60,000 bases of DNA from Nematostella vectensis (GCF_932526225.1 NC_064038.1:9177070-9237069), one strand, 5' to 3'; numbered from the stretch's first letter, positions 45,801-59,300 are shown. The notes: a model not told the origin generated them from the sequence alone. Translations and numbers: made by a program.

Positions 45801-47382
45801 GCAGACACGCATGCAGTCACGCACGCAGGCACGCTACAGACACGCACGCAGGCACGCTACAGACACGCATGTAGACGCACATGCAGACACGCATGCAGAC
45901 ACGCATGCAGTCACGCACGCAGGCACGCTACAGACACGCACGCAGGCACGCTACAGACACGCATGTAGACGCACATGCAGACACGCATGCAGATACGCTA
46001 CAGACACTAATGCAGACGCACATGCGGACACGCTACAGACACTCATGTAGACGCACATGCGGACACGCTACAGACACTCATGTAGACGCACATGCGGACA
46101 CGCTAAAGACACATTTGCAGACGCACATGCAGACACGATACAAACACGCATGCAGACGCACATGCAGACACGCACGCAGGCACGCTACAGACACGCATGC
46201 AGACACGCTACAGAGACGCATGCAGACACGCATGCAGAGTCACTCTTAACCAATCAGTATGCGAGATTAACTGGTGATGTCTGTTTTTTTTTTTTAAGGA
46301 GACTCAAACGCCGACAACATCTCGCCCCATCCACATCACAAATCAGCCAATCACTGAAGAGGTATGTTTCCCACGATATTTCCTTTTAATTTACTAAAGG
46401 AATAGTAACATTATGCAATAAATTAAGATATTTTTTTTTCATGAGACAGTAAATGCTTGAACGAACGAATTAAAAATAGGATGAATAAGTGAATTTTAGA
46501 AAAGTACTATCCTACTCTTATCTGGTCTGAATATGGAGCGCAGCAAAGGATTTTTTTTTGGGTGGGGAGGGGTGAAACCTGAAAAGGGCGAAAATCAATC
46601 ATATTAAAAGCGATAACAAACAAAACCAACAACCAACCTAACTAACTTCAATAACTGTCGGGTAATTGAACCCATGACCCAGCGGTGAGAGGGTGTGGCT
46701 AGGCTGCGAGCAAGTCTGTCCTTTCGCGTCCGTAATTTAATAACAGTATATGCCATAAGTGCTTGTGGGGTCAGGTTTTCTTCTAGGTCAGGTGAGCGCT
46801 CGGAGATAGTCCAGAAAAACAGCTGAATTCTCGCGCCTTCGGCACTCACGCCATTGTCGTACCCAATTTTGTGACTTTTGGGGTTTTCCGCCAAAGGCGA
46901 GATGGCTAGTAGTCTAGGATTCTATCGCGATGTGCTCTCAAGCATTTCTATGCATTGCTGATTGGCTAGTGAAGATCATGTCGATCTGATACTACGTTTC
47001 TTGCGTTGGTTTACTTTGTTTACTTTTCAAAACATTGAAGCAGACAAATTAGGGCGCGTTATACTGTAAATATCTTAGTTTCTTTTTATACACAGGAGTT
47101 GAAATGGAATCTTGATATAACGATTTTCTCGATATAATTATATCAATTTAAAGTCTCGCCAATCAGAAAATATGAAAATTTATCTTGATTTAGCAATATA
47201 CTTGATTAACGAGCTCTTGTCATATCCTCATATCAAGGTTCCACTATAACTGTTTCTTTTTCTGCTTGTAGGAAACAACACAGAATGCATTGATGGATCC
47301 CTTGCCTCCGGGCTGGGCTGTGCAGAGGGCACCCAATGGACGGCTCTTCTTCATCGACCACAACTCTAGAACCACCACATGG
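35010..47382 (+). CDS. NEDD4/NEDD4L-like HECT E3 ubiquitin ligase (5' part, 13 exons)
   Basis: NEDD4 proteins bind PY motifs of membrane proteins through WW domains and ubiquitinate them with a C-terminal HECT domain; C2 targets them to membranes. Exons: 35010-35054, 35122-35231, 36315-36399, 36967-37005, 37683-37736, 38607-38660, 39249-39304, 39741-39823, 40621-40781, 41050-41207, 42241-42376, 46299-46361, 47272-47382. They join in one frame of 385 codons with every phase matching. The start ATG at 35010 is followed by [15 protein letters not shown] and then the C2 domain at residues about 25-170. WW1 is at about 251-281 and WW2 at about 357-385, cut at its last tryptophan by the intron. The rest of WW2, later WW domains and HECT lie beyond the window. 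Paralogue choice (NEDD4 or NEDD4L) cannot be made, since invertebrates usually have one gene. Confidence 0.92.
35232..36314. other. Intron, no feature recognised
   Basis: AT-rich unique sequence of 1.08 kb without arrays or clear transposon ends. Confidence 0.5.
36540..36722. mobile_element. MITE, 183 bp, relative of the one at 7532
   Basis: GGTTGGTTGAATGCAAGC at the left and, inverted, GGTTTGTTCTCAGTAGGAAG at the right are followed inside by GCAAGCAC/GTGCTT palindromic blocks. TTAA precedes it at 36536-36539; the right copy is TTTT, probably mutated. The layout matches the family member in gene 1. Confidence 0.72.
37006..37682. other. Intron, no feature recognised
   Basis: Unique AT-rich sequence of about 680 bp between two C2 exons. 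Confidence 0.5.
37795..38555 (+). mobile_element. 5'-truncated LINE (CR1/L2-like) with reverse transcriptase tail
   Basis: An open frame ending at 38223 (TAA) matches the C-terminal tail found after the reverse transcriptase of CR1/L2-type non-LTR retrotransposons. It reads [55 protein letters not shown] and [20 protein letters not shown]. The 3' UTR runs to a short GATGAC-type repeat near 38540-38552, a usual end for such elements. Everything upstream of the last 120 or so codons is missing, the normal outcome of incomplete reverse transcription. It lies sense in a gene 2 intron. Confidence 0.82.
38942..39088. repeat. 31-bp intronic minisatellite, about 4.7 copies
   Basis: Units of ATGGTCTAACACCACCACCC plus CCTATTTGAAT, nearly identical. 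The array does not reach an exon. Confidence 0.93.
39824..39829 (+). promoter_or_regulatory. GC-type splice donor (gcaagt)
   Basis: The exon ends ACTGGAG with intron start gcaagt. A nearby GT (39829) would leave phase 2, which does not match the next exon at 40621; the GC site leaves phase 1, which does match (G + AG = Glu). Confidence 0.75.
39830..40356. other. Intron, no feature recognised
   Basis: Unique sequence up to a palindromic MITE. Repeated CGATCGCC/GGCGATC motifs lie around 40073, 40114 and 40214 but have no defined element. Confidence 0.4.
40357..40580. mobile_element. Palindromic MITE, about 224 bp
   Basis: The left ACCATTTTCACAATGTTG.. and the right, inverted, ACCATTTTCAGAATGTTG.. 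ends match over nearly 40 bp, including CATCCAAAATG. Flanking TATAG and ATATT suggest a TA target, as with mariner-like elements. It stops 40 bp before the exon at 40621. Confidence 0.72.
40621..41207 (+). CDS. Gene 2 exons 9-10: linker and WW domain 1
   Basis: Exon 9 (40621-40781) is a Ser/Ala/Pro/Gln-rich linker ([20 protein letters not shown]). Exon 10 (41050-41207) carries an acidic/proline stretch and then the WW domain: [33 protein letters not shown]. Both signature tryptophans (residues about 255 and 277) and the RTFYIDH strand for PY-motif binding are intact. After the second Trp the usual EDPR is VRPS. Incoming and outgoing phases fit (1, 0, 2). Confidence 0.92.
41146..41392. repeat. 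78-bp triplication across the WW1 exon's splice donor
   Basis: Unit 1 is the last 62 nt of the coding exon plus about 15 nt of intron (gtaaaaaccttcatc). Two more full copies follow at 41223-41301 and 41302-41379, then a 13-bp piece. Both copies keep a donor (aaggtaaga, aaggtaaca), but the coding part is decayed. The first copy can still be read as [16 protein letters not shown]; the second has a frameshift. This is the smallest and most degenerate of the junction-spanning arrays. Confidence 0.88.
41393..41776. other. Intron, AT-rich repeat patch
   Basis: A short run of TTTTATTAGTTTATTAG units fills 41452-41517. The rest is unique. Confidence 0.5.
41781..42026. mobile_element. MITE, 246 bp, TTAA target duplication
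   Basis: Near-perfect 26-bp terminal inverted repeats: AGCCGCATTGTCACCAGTT at the left, and the same, inverted, at the right, both continuing to CACTTCCG or TACTTCCG. TTAA flanks at 41777-41780 and 42027-42030. The high end identity suggests fairly recent insertion. It is non-coding and lies in the intron after the WW1 exon. Confidence 0.88.
42241..46361 (+). CDS. Gene 2 exons 11-12: inter-WW linker
   Basis: Exon 11 (42241-42376) encodes a charged linker containing [20 protein letters not shown]. Its two basic-directed serines (RARS and RRHLS) resemble sites used by basophilic kinases in the same linker of NEDD4L, where phosphorylation recruits 14-3-3; this parallel is inferred. Exon 12 (46299-46361) adds [20 protein letters not shown]. 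The two are separated by a 3.9-kb intron that is nearly all repeats, and both phases are 0. Confidence 0.85.
42396..46238. repeat. Composite intronic array: 11/12-bp units with a repeated 335-bp spacer
   Basis: Four blocks of 11-bp (ACACGCTACAG) and 12-bp (ACACGCATGCAG) units lie at about 42446-42961, 43300-43784, 44120-45165 and 45500-46238. They are separated by three near-identical spacers of about 335 bp, starting GGTTAACCACTCCTCTTTG at 42962, 43785 and 45166. A 50-bp spacer start also precedes block 1 (42396), only 20 nt after the exon. In block 4, subunits of 94 bp repeat four times. The alternating purine-pyrimidine ACGCATGC and GCACATGC strings favour Z-DNA. All frames are open by composition only. 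Confidence 0.95.
46362..47271. other. Intron, no feature recognised
   Basis: Unique sequence of about 900 bp ahead of the WW2 exon. A duplicated TTGATATAA-type motif occurs near 47113-47240. Confidence 0.45.
47272..47382 (+). CDS. Gene 2 exon 13: WW domain 2 (most of it)
   Basis: [20 protein letters not shown] then DHNSRTTTW is a typical NEDD4 WW domain up to and including its second tryptophan, the exon's last codon. The first Trp is residue about 363 and the second is residue 385. The intron begins gtaatg. The final few residues (usually EDPR) must come from the next exon, more than 12.6 kb away and outside the window. The exon's last 24 nt seed the array that follows. Confidence 0.93.
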
Positions 47383-50300
47383 GTAATGACCCCCTTCCCC
47401 CCACCCCACACCACAACTCTAGAACCACCACATGGGTAATGACCCCCTTCCCCCCACCCCACACCACAACTCTAGAACCACCACATGGGTAATGACCCCC
47501 TTCCCCCCCCCCACACAACTCTAGAACCACCACATGGGTAATGACCCCCTTCCCCCCCACAACTCCAGAACCACTACATGGGTAATGACCCCCTCCCCCC
47601 CCCCCCCACCCCACAACTCTAGAACCACCACATGGGTAATGACCCCCTCCCCCCACCCCACAACTCTAGAACCACCACATGGGTAATGACCCCCTTCCCC
47701 CCACCCCACACCACAACTCTAGAACCACCACATGGGTAATAACCCCCTTCCTCCCCACCCACACCACAACTCTAGAACCACCACATGGGTAATGACCCCC
47801 TCCCCCCCACCCCACAACTCTAGAACCACCACATGGGTAATAACCCCCTTCCTCCCCCCCACCCCACAACTCTAGAACCACCACATGGGTAATGACCCCC
47901 TCCCCCCTCCCCACAACTCTAGAACCACCACATGGGTAATGACCCCCTCCCCCCTCCCCACAACTCTAGAACCACCACATGGGTAATAACCCCCTTCCTC
48001 CCCACCCCACAACTCTAGAACCACCACATGGGTAATGACCCCCTTCCTCCCCACCCCCTCCCCACAACTCTAGAACCACCACATGGGTAATAACCCCCTT
48101 CCTCCCCACCCCCTCCCCACAACTCTAGAACCACCACATGGGTAATAACCCCCTTCCTCCCCACCCCACAACTCTAGAACCACCACATGGGTAATGACCC
48201 CCTTCCCCCCCACAACTCCAGAACCACTACATGGGTAATGACCCCCTCCCCCCCCCCCCCCCACAACTCTAGAACCACCACATGGGTAATGACCCCCTCC
48301 CCCCTCCCCACAACTCTAGAACCACCACATGGGTAATAACCCCCTTCCTCCCCACCCCCTCCCCACAACTCTAGAACCACCACATGGGTAGTAACCCCCT
48401 TCCTCCCCACCCCCACCCCACAACTCTAGAACCACCACATGGGTAATGACCCCCTTCCCCCCCACCCCCACCCCACAACTCTAGAACCACCACATGGGTA
48501 ATGACCCCCTTCCCCCCCACAACTCCAGAACCACTACATGGGTAATGACCCCCTCCCCCCCCCCCCCACCCCGCAACTCTAGAACCACCACATGGGTAAT
48601 GACCCCCTTCCCCCCCCCCACCCCACAACTCTAGAACCACCACATGGGTAATGACCCCCTTCCCCCCCACCCCACAACTCTAGAACCACCACATGGGTAA
48701 TGACCCCCTCCCCCCACCCCACAACTCTAGAACCACCACATGGGTAATGACCCCCTTCCCCCCCACCCCACAACTCTAGAACCACCACATGGGTAATGAC
48801 CCCCTCCCCCCACCCCACAACTCTAGAACCACCACATGGGTAATGACCCCCTTCCCCCCCCCCCACCCCACAACTCTAGAACCACCACATGGGTAATGAC
48901 CCCCTTCCCCCCCACCCCACAACTCTAGAACCACCACATGGGTAATGACCCCCTCCCCCCACCCCACAACTCTAGAACCACCACATGGGTAATAACCCCC
49001 TTCCTCCCCACCCCCTCCCCACAGCTCTAGAACCACCACATGGGTAATAACCCCCTTCCTCCCCACCCCCACCCCACAACTCTAGAACCACCACATGGGT
49101 AATGACCCCCTTCCCCCCCACCCCCACCCCACAACTCTAGAACCACCACATGGGTAATGACCCCCTTCCCCCCCACAACTCCAGAACCACTACATGGGTA
49201 ATGACCCCCTCCCCCCCCCCCACCCCACAACTCTGGAACCACCACATGGGTAATGACCCCCTCCCCCCCACCCCACAACTCTAGAACCACCACATGGGTA
49301 ATGACCCCCTTCCCCCCCACCCCCACCCCACAACTCTAGAACCACCACATGGGTAATGACCCCCTTCCCCCCCACAACTCCAGAACCACTACATGGGTAA
49401 TGACCCCCTCCCCCCCCCCCACCCCACAACTCTAGAACCACCACATGGGTAATGACCCCCTTCCCCCCACCCCACAACTCTAGAACCACCACATGGGTAA
49501 TAACCCCCTTCCTCCCCACCCCCTCCCCACAACTCTAGAACCACCACATGGGTAATAACCCCCTTCCCCCCCACAACTCCAGAACCACTACATGGGTAAT
49601 GACCCCCTCCCTCCCCCCTCCCCACAACTCTAGAACCACCACATGGGTAATAACCCCCTTCCTCCCCACCCCACAACTCTAGAACCACCACATGGGTAAT
49701 GACCCCCTTCCTCCCCACCCCCTCCCCACAACTCTAGAACCACCACATGGGTAATAACCCCCTTCCTCCCCACCCCCTCCCCACAACTCTAGAACCACCA
49801 CATGGGTAATAACCCCCTTCCTCCCCACCCCACAACTCTAGAACCACCACATGGGTAATGACCCCCTTCCCCCCCACAACTCCAGAACCACTACATGGGT
49901 AATGACCCCCTCCCCCCCCCCCCCCCCCACAACTCTAGAACCACCACATGGGTAATGACCCCCTCCCCCCTCCCCACAACTCTAGAACCACCACATGGGT
50001 AATAACCCCCTTCCTCCCCACCCCCTCCCCACAACTCTAGAACCACCACATGGGTAATAACCCCCTTCCTCCCCACCCCCACCCCACAACTCTAGAACCA
50101 CCACATGGGTAATGACCCCCTTCCCCCCCCCACCCCCACCCCACAACTCTAGAACCACCACATGGGTAATGACCCCCTTCCCCCCCACAACTCCAGAACC
50201 ACTACATGGGTAATGACCCCCTCCCCCCCCCCCCCCACCCCACAACTCTAGAACCACCACATGGGTAATGACCCCCTTCCCCCCCCCCCCCACCCCACAA

Positions 50301-53300
50301 CTCTAGAACCACCACATGGGTAATGACCCCCTTCCCCCCCACCCCACAACTCTAGAACCACCACATGGGTAATGACCCCCCTCCCCCCACCCCACAACTC
50401 TAGAACCACCACATGGGTAATGACCCCCTTCCCCCCCCACCCCACAACTCTAGAACCACCACATGGGTAATGACCCCCTCCCCCCACCCCACAACTCTAG
50501 AACCACCACATGGGTAATGACCCCCTTCCCCCCCCCCCACCCCACAACTCTAGAACCACCACATGGGTAATGACCCCCTTCCCCCCCCACCCCACAACTC
50601 TAGAACCACCACATGGGTAATGACCCCCTCCCCCCACCCCACAACTCTAGAACCACCACATGGGTAATAACCCCCTTCCTCCCCACCCCCTCCCCACAAC
50701 TCTAGAACCACCACATGGGTAATAACCCCCTTCCTCCCCACCCCCACCCCACAACTCTAGAACCACCACATGGGTAATGACCCCCCTTCCCCCCCCACCC
50801 CCACCCCACAACTCTAGAACCACCACATGGGTAATGACCCCCTTCCCCCCCACAACTCCAGAACCACTACATGGGTAATGACCCCCTCCCCCCCCCCCCC
50901 CCACCCCACAACTCTGGAACCACCACATGGGTAATGACCCCCTCCCCCCACCCCACAACTCTAGAACCACCACATGGGTAATGACCCCCTTCCCCCCCAC
51001 CCCCACCCCACAACTCTAGAACCACCACATGGGTAATGACCCCCTTCCCCCCCACAACTCCAGAACCACTACATGGGTAATGACCCCCTCCCCCCCCCCC
51101 ACCCCACAACTCTAGAACCACCACATGGGTAATGACCCCCTTCCCCCCACCCCACAACTCTAGAACCACCACATGGGTAATAACCCCCTTCCTCCCCACC
51201 CCCTCCCCACAACTCTAGAACCACCACATGGGTAATAACCCCCTTCCCCCCCACAACTCCAGAACCACTACATGGGTAATGACCCCCTCCCCCCCCCACC
51301 CCACAACTCTAGAACCACCACATGGGTAATGACCCCCTCCCCCCTCCCCACAACTCTAGAACCACCACATGGGTAATAACCCCCTTCCTCCCCACCCCCT
51401 CCCCACAACTCTAGAACCACCACATGGGTAATAACCCCCTTCCTCCCCACCCCCACCCCACAACTCTAGAACCACCACATGGGTAATGACCCCCTTCCCC
51501 CCCACCCCCCACCCCACAACTCTAGAACCACCACATGGGTAATGACCCCCTTCCCCCCCACAACTCCAGAACCACTACATGGGTAATGACCCCCTCCCCC
51601 CCCCCCCCCACCCCACAACTCTAGAACCACCACATGGGTAATGACCCCCTCCCCCCACCCCAAAACTCTAGAACCACCACATGGGTAATAACCCCCTTCC
51701 TCCCCACCCCCTCCCCACAACTCTAGAACCACCACATGGGTAATAACCCCCTTCCTCCCCACCCCACAACTCTAGAACCACCACATGGGTAATGACCCCC
51801 TTCCCCCCCACAACTCCAGAACCACTACATGGGTAATGACCCCCTCCCCCCCCACCCCACAGCACAACTCTAGAACCACCACATGGGTAATGACCCCCTC
51901 CCCCCCCCCCACCCCACAACTCTAGAACCACCACATGGGTAATGACCCCCTTCCCCCCACCCCACAACTCTAGAACCACCACATGGGTAATAACCCCCTT
52001 CCTCCCCACCCCCTCCCCACAACTCTAGAACCACCACATGGGTAATAACCCCCTTCCTCCCCACCCCACAACTCTAGAACCACCACATGGGTAATGACCC
52101 CCTTCCCCCCCACAACTCCAGAACCACTACATGGGTAATGACCCCCTCCCCCCCCCCCCCACCCCACAACTCTAGAACCACCACATGGGTAATGACCCCC
52201 TTCCTCCCCACCCCCTCCCCACAACTCTAGAACCACCACATGGGTAATGACCCCCTTCCCCCCCACCCCACAACTCTAGAACCACCACATGGGTAATGAC
52301 CCCCTCCCCCCACCCCACAACTCTAGAACCACCACATGGGTAATAACCCCCTTCCTCCCCACCCCCTCCCCACAACTCTAGAACCACCACATGGGTAATA
52401 ACCCCCTTCCTCCCCACCCCCACCCCACAACTCTAGAACCACCACATGGGTAATGACCCCCTTCCCCCCCACAACTCCAGAACCACTACATGGGTAATGA
52501 CCCCCTCCCCCCCCCCCCCCCCCCCACCCCACAACTCTGGAACCACCACATGGGTAATGACCCCCTCCCCCCACCCCACAACTCTAGAACCACCACATGG
52601 GTAATGACCCCCTTCCCCCCCACCCCCACCCCACAACTCTAGAACCACCACATGGGTAATGACCCCCTTCCTCCCCACCCCCTCCCCACAACTCTAGAAC
52701 CACCACATGGGTAATGACCCCCTCCCCCCACCCCACAACTCTAGAACCACCACATGGGTAATGACCCCCCTTCCCCCCACCCCACAGCACAACTCTAGAA
52801 CCACCACATGGGTAATAACCCCCTTCCCCCCCCCCCCCCCCCCCACACCACAACTCTAGAACCACCACATGGGTAATGACCCCCTCCCCCCACCCCACAA
52901 CTCTAGAACCACCACATGGGTAATGACCCCCTTCCCCCCACCCCACACCACAACTCTAGAACCACCACATGGGTAATGACCCCCTCCCCCCACCCCACAA
53001 CTCTAGAACCACCACATGGGTAATGACCCCCTTCCCCCCACCCCACACCACAACTCTAGAACCACCACATGGGTATGACCCCCTCCCCCCACCCCACAAC
53101 TCTAGAACCACCACATGGGTAATGACCCCCTTCCCCCCCACCCCACACCACAACTCTAGAACCACCACATGGGTAATAACCCCCTTCCTCCCCACCCCCT
53201 CCCCACAACTCTAGAACCACCACATGGGTAATGACCCCCTCCCCCCCACCCCACAACTCTAGAACCACCACATGGGTAATGACCCCCTTCCCCCCCACCC

Positions 53301-56300
53301 CACAACTCTAGAACCACCCCATGGGTAATGACCCCCCTACCCCCCCCCCCCCACCACACAACTCTAGAACCACCACATGGGTAATGACCCCCTCCCCCCC
53401 CCCCCCCCCCCCCCACAACTCTAGAACCACCACATGGGTAATGACTACCCCCCCACCCCACAACTCTAGAACCACCACATGGGTAATGACCCCCTCCCCC
53501 CACCCCACAACTCTAGAACCACCACATGGGTAATAACCCCCTTCCCCCCACCCCACAACTCTAGAACCACCACATGGGTAATAACCCCCTCCCTCCCCAC
53601 CCCCTCCCCACAACTCTAGAACCACCACATGGGTAATAACCCCCTTCCCCCCCACAACTCCAGAACCACTACATGGGTAATGACCCCCTCCCCCCCCCCA
53701 CCCCACAACTCTAGAACCACCACATGGGTAATGACCCCCTTCCCCCCCACAACTCCAGAACCACTACATGGGTAATGACCCCCTCCCCCCCCCCCACCCC
53801 ACAACTCTAGAACCACCACATGGGTAATGACCCCCTCCCCCCCACCCCACAACTCTAGAACCACCACATGGGTAATAACCCCCTTCCTCCCCACCCCCTC
53901 CCCACAACTCTAGAACCACCACATGGGTAATGACCCCCTTCCCCCCCACAACTCCAGAACCACTACATGGGTAATGACCCCCTCCCCCCCCCACCCCACA
54001 ACTCTAGAACCACCACATGGGTAATGACCCCCTTCCCCCCCACAACTCCAGAACCACTACATGGGTAATGACCCCCTCCCCCCCCCCACCCCACAACTCT
54101 AGAACCACCACATGGGTAATGACCCCCTTCCCCCCACCCCACAACTCTAGAACCACCACATGGGTAATAACCCCCTTCCTCCCCACCCCCCTCCCCACAA
54201 CTCTAGAACCACCACATGGGTAATAACCCCCTTCCTCCCCACCCCACAACTCTAGAACCACCACATGGGTAATGACCCCCTTCCCCCCCCACAACTCCAG
54301 AACCACTACATGGGTAATGACCCCCTCCCCCCCCCCCACCCCACAACTCTAGAACCACCACATGGGTAATGACCCCCTTCCTCCCCACCCCCTACCCACA
54401 ACTCTAGAACCACCACATGGGTAATGACCCCCTCCCCCCCTCCCCACAACTCTAGAACCACCACATGGGTAATGACCCCCCTCCCCCCACCCCACAACTC
54501 TAGAACCACCACATGGGTAATGACCCCCTTCCCCCCCACCCCACAGCACAACTCTAGAACCACCACATGGGTAATAACCCCCTTCCCCCCCCCCCCCCCC
54601 CCCCCACACCACAACTCTAGAACCACCACATGGGTAATGACCCCCCTCCCCCCCACCCCACAACTCTAGAACCCACCACATGGGTAATGACCCCCTTCCC
54701 CCCACCCCACACCACAACTCTAGAACCACCACATGGGTAATGACCCCCCCTCCCCCCACCCCACAACTCTAGAACCACCACATGGGTAATGACCCCCCCT
54801 TCCCCCCACCCCACACCACAACTCTAGAACCACCACATGGGTATGACCCCCCTCCCCCCCACCCCCACAACTCTAGAACCACCACATGGGTAATGACCCC
54901 CCTTCCCCCCACCCCACACCACAACTCTAGAACCACCACATGGGTAATAACCCCCCTTCCTCCCCACCCCCTCCCCACAACTCTAGAACCACCACATGGG
55001 TAATGACCCCCTCCCCCCCCACCCCACAACTCTAGAACCACCACATGGGTAATGACCCCCCTTCCCCCCCACCCCACAACTCTAGAACCACCCCATGGGT
55101 AATGACCCCCTACCCCCCCCCCCACCACACAACTCTAGAACCACCACATGGGTAATGACCCCCTCCCCCCCCCCCCCACAACTCTAGAACCACCACATGG
55201 GTAATGACTACCCCCCCACCCCACAACTCTAGAACCACCACATGGGTAATGACCCCCCTCCCCCCACCCCACAACTCTAGAACCACCACATGGGTAATAA
55301 CCCCCTTCCCCCCACCCCACAACTCTAGAACCACCACATGGGTAATAACCCCCTCCCTCCCCACCCCCTCCCCACAACTCTAGAACCACCACATGGGTAA
55401 TAACCCCCTTCCTCCCCACCCCACAACTCTAGAACCACCACATGGGTAATGACCCCCTTCCCCCCCCACAACTCCAGAACCACTACATGGGTAATGACCC
55501 CCTCCCCCCCCACCCCACAGCACAACTCTAGAACCACCACATGGGTAATGACCCCCTCCCCCCCCCCACCCCACAACTCTAGAACCACCACATGGGTAAT
55601 GACCCCCCTTCCCCCCACCCCACAACTCTAGAACCACCACATGGGTAATAACCCCCTTCCTCCCCACCCCCTCCCCACAACTCTAGAACCACCACATGGG
55701 TAATAACCCCCTTCCTCCCCACCCCACAACTCTAGAACCACCACATGGGTAATGACCCCCTTCCCCCCCACAACTCCAGAACCACTACATGGGTAATGAC
55801 CCCCTCCCCCCCCCCCCCCACCCCACAACTCTAGAACCACCACATGGGTAATGACCCCCTTCCTCCCCACCCCCCTCCCCACAACTCTAGAACCACCACA
55901 TGGGTAATGACCCCCTTCCCCCCCCACCCCACAACTCTAGAACCACCACATGGGTAATGACCCCCTCCCCCCCACCCCACAACTCTAGAACCACCACATG
56001 GGTAATAACCCCCTTCCTCCCCACCCCCTCCCCACAACTCTAGAACCACCACATGGGTAATAACCCCCTTCCTCCCCACCCCCACCCCACAACTCTAGAA
56101 CCACCACATGGGTAATGACCCCCCTTCCCCCCCACAACTCCAGAACCACTACATGGGTAATGACCCCCCTCCCCCCCCCCCCCCCCCCCACCCCACAACT
56201 CTGGAACCACCACATGGGTAATGACCCCCTCCCCCCACCCCACAACTCTAGAACCACCACATGGGTAATGACCCCCTTCCCCCCCACCCCCACCCCACAA

Positions 56301-59300
56301 CTCTAGAACCACCACATGGGTAATGACCCCCCTTCCTCCCCACCCCCCTCCCCACAACTCTAGAACCACCACATGGGTAATGACCCCCTCCCCCCACCCC
56401 ACAACTCTAGAACCACCACATGGGTAATGACCCCCCTTCCCCCCCACCCCACAGCACAACTCTAGAACCACCACATGGGTAATAACCCCCTTCCCCCCCC
56501 CCCCCCCCCCACACCACAACTCTAGAACCACCACATGGGTAATGACCCCCTCCCCCCACCCCACAACTCTAGAACCACCACATGGGTAATGACCCCCTTC
56601 CCCCCACCCCCACACCACAACTCTAGAACCACCACATGGGTAATGACCCCCCTCCCCCCCCACCCCACAACTCTAGAACCACCACATGGGTAATGACCCC
56701 CTTCCCCCCACCCCACACCACAACTCTAGAACCACCACATGGGTATGACCCCCTCCCCCCACCCCACAACTCTAGAACCACCACATGGGTAATGACCCCC
56801 CTTCCCCCCACCCCACACCACAACTCTAGAACCACCACATGGGTAATAACCCCCTTCCTCCCCACCCCCCTCCCCACAACTCTAGAACCACCACATGGGT
56901 AATGACCCCCTCCCCCCCCACCCCACAACTCTAGAACCACCACATGGGTAATGACCCCCCTTCCCCCCCACCCCACAACTCTAGAACCACCCCATGGGTA
57001 ATGACCCCCTACCCCCCCCCCCCCCACCACACAACTCTAGAACCACCACATGGGTAATGACCCCCTCCCCCCCCCCCCCCCCCCACAACTCTAGAACCAC
57101 CACATGGGTAATGACTACCCCCCCACCCCACAACTCTAGAACCACCACATGGGTAATGACCCCCCTCCCCCCACCCCACAACTCTAGAACCACCACATGG
57201 GTAATAACCCCCTTCCCCCCCACCCCACAACTCTAGAACCACCACATGGGTAATAACCCCCTCCCTCCCCACCCCCTCCCCACAACTCTAGAACCACCAC
57301 ATGGGTAATAACCCCCTTCCCCCCCACAACTCCAGAACCACTACATGGGTAATGACCCCCTCCCCCCCCCCACCCCACAACTCTAGAACCACCACATGGG
57401 TAATGACCCCCTTCCCCCCCCACAACTCCAGAACCACTACATGGGTAATGACCCCCTCCCCCCCCCCCCCACCCCACAACTCTAGAACCACCACATGGGT
57501 AATGACCCCCCTCCCCCCACCCCACAACTCTAGAACCACCACATGGGTAATAACCCCCTTCCTCCCCACCCCCCTCCCCACAACTCTAGAACCACCACAT
57601 GGGTAATGGACCCCCTTCCCCCCCACAACTCCAGAACCACTACATGGGTAATGACCCCCTCCCCCCCCCACCCCACAACTCTAGAACCACCACATGGGTA
57701 ATGACCCCCTTCCCCCCCACAACTCCAGAACCACTACATGGGTAATGACCCCCTCCCCCCCCCCACCCCACAACTCTAGAACCACCACATGGGTAATGAC
57801 CCCCTTCCCCCCCACCCCCACAACTCTAGAACCACCACATGGGTAATAACCCCCTTCCTCCCCACCCCCTCCCCACAACTCTAGAACCACCACATGGGTA
57901 ATAACCCCCTTCCTCCTCCCCACCCCACAACTCTAGAACCACCACATGGGTAATGACCCCCTTCCCCCCCACAACTCCAGAACCACTACATGGGTAATGA
58001 CCCCCTCCCCCCCCCCCACCCCACAACTCTAGAACCACCACATGGGTAATGACCCCCTTCCTCCCCACCCCCTACCCACAACTCTAGAACCACCACATGG
58101 GTAATGACCCCCTCCCCCCTCCCCACAACTCTAGAACCACCACATGGGTAATGACCCCCTCCCCCCCACCCCACAACTCTAGAACCACCACATGGGTAAT
58201 GACCCCCTTCCCCCCCACCCCACAGCACAACTCTAGAACCACCACATGGGTAATAACCCCCTTCCCCCCCCCCCCCCCCCACACCACAACTCTAGAACCA
58301 CCACATGGGTAATGACCCCCCTCCCCCCACCCCACAACTCTAGAACCACCACATGGGTAATGACCCCCTTCCCCCCCACCCCACACCACAACTCTAGAAC
58401 CACCACATGGGTAATGACCCCCTCCCCCCACCCCACAACTCTAGAACCACCACATGGGTAATGACCCCCTTCCCCCCACCCCACACCACAACTCTAGAAC
58501 CACCACATGGGGTATGACCCCCCCTCCCCCCCACCCCACAACTCTAGAACCACCACATGGGTAATGACCCCCCTTCCCCCCCCACCCCACACCACAACTC
58601 TAGAACCACCACATGGGTAATAACCCCCTTCCTCCCCACCCCCCTCCCCACAACTCTAGAACCACCACATGGGTAATGACCCCCTCCCCCCCCACCCCCA
58701 CAACTCTAGAACCACCACATGGGTAATGACCCCCCTTCTACCCCACCCCACAACTCTAGAACCACCCCATGGGTAATGACCCCCCTACCCCCCCCCCACC
58801 ACACAACTCTAGAACCACCACATGGGTAATGACCCCCCTCCCCCCCCCCCCCACAACTCTAGAACCAACCACATGGGTAATGACTACCCCCCCCCACCCC
58901 ACAACTCTAGAACCACCACATGGGTAATGACCCCCTCCCCCCACCCCACAACTCTAGAACCACCACATGGGTAATAACCCCCTTCCCCCCACCCCACAAC
59001 TCTAGAACCACCACATGGGTAATAACCCCCTCCCTCCCCACCCCCTCCCCACAACTCTAGAACCACCACATGGGTAATAACCCCCTTCCCCCCCACAACT
59101 CCAGAACCACTACATGGGTAATGACCCCCTCCCCCCCCCACCCCACAACTCTAGAACCACCACATGGGTAATGACCCCCCTTCCCCCCCCACAACTCCAG
59201 AACCACTACATGGGTAATGACCCCCTCCCCCCCCCCCCACCCCCACAACTCTAGAACCACCACATGGGTAATGACCCCCCTCCCCCCACCCCACAACTCT

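Noticed and set aside
42379-46389. Many long overlapping frames rich in His, Thr, Asp, Arg on both strands
   Set aside because: They are translations of 11/12-bp repeats that happen to lack stops in all frames; splice sites place the region inside an intron.
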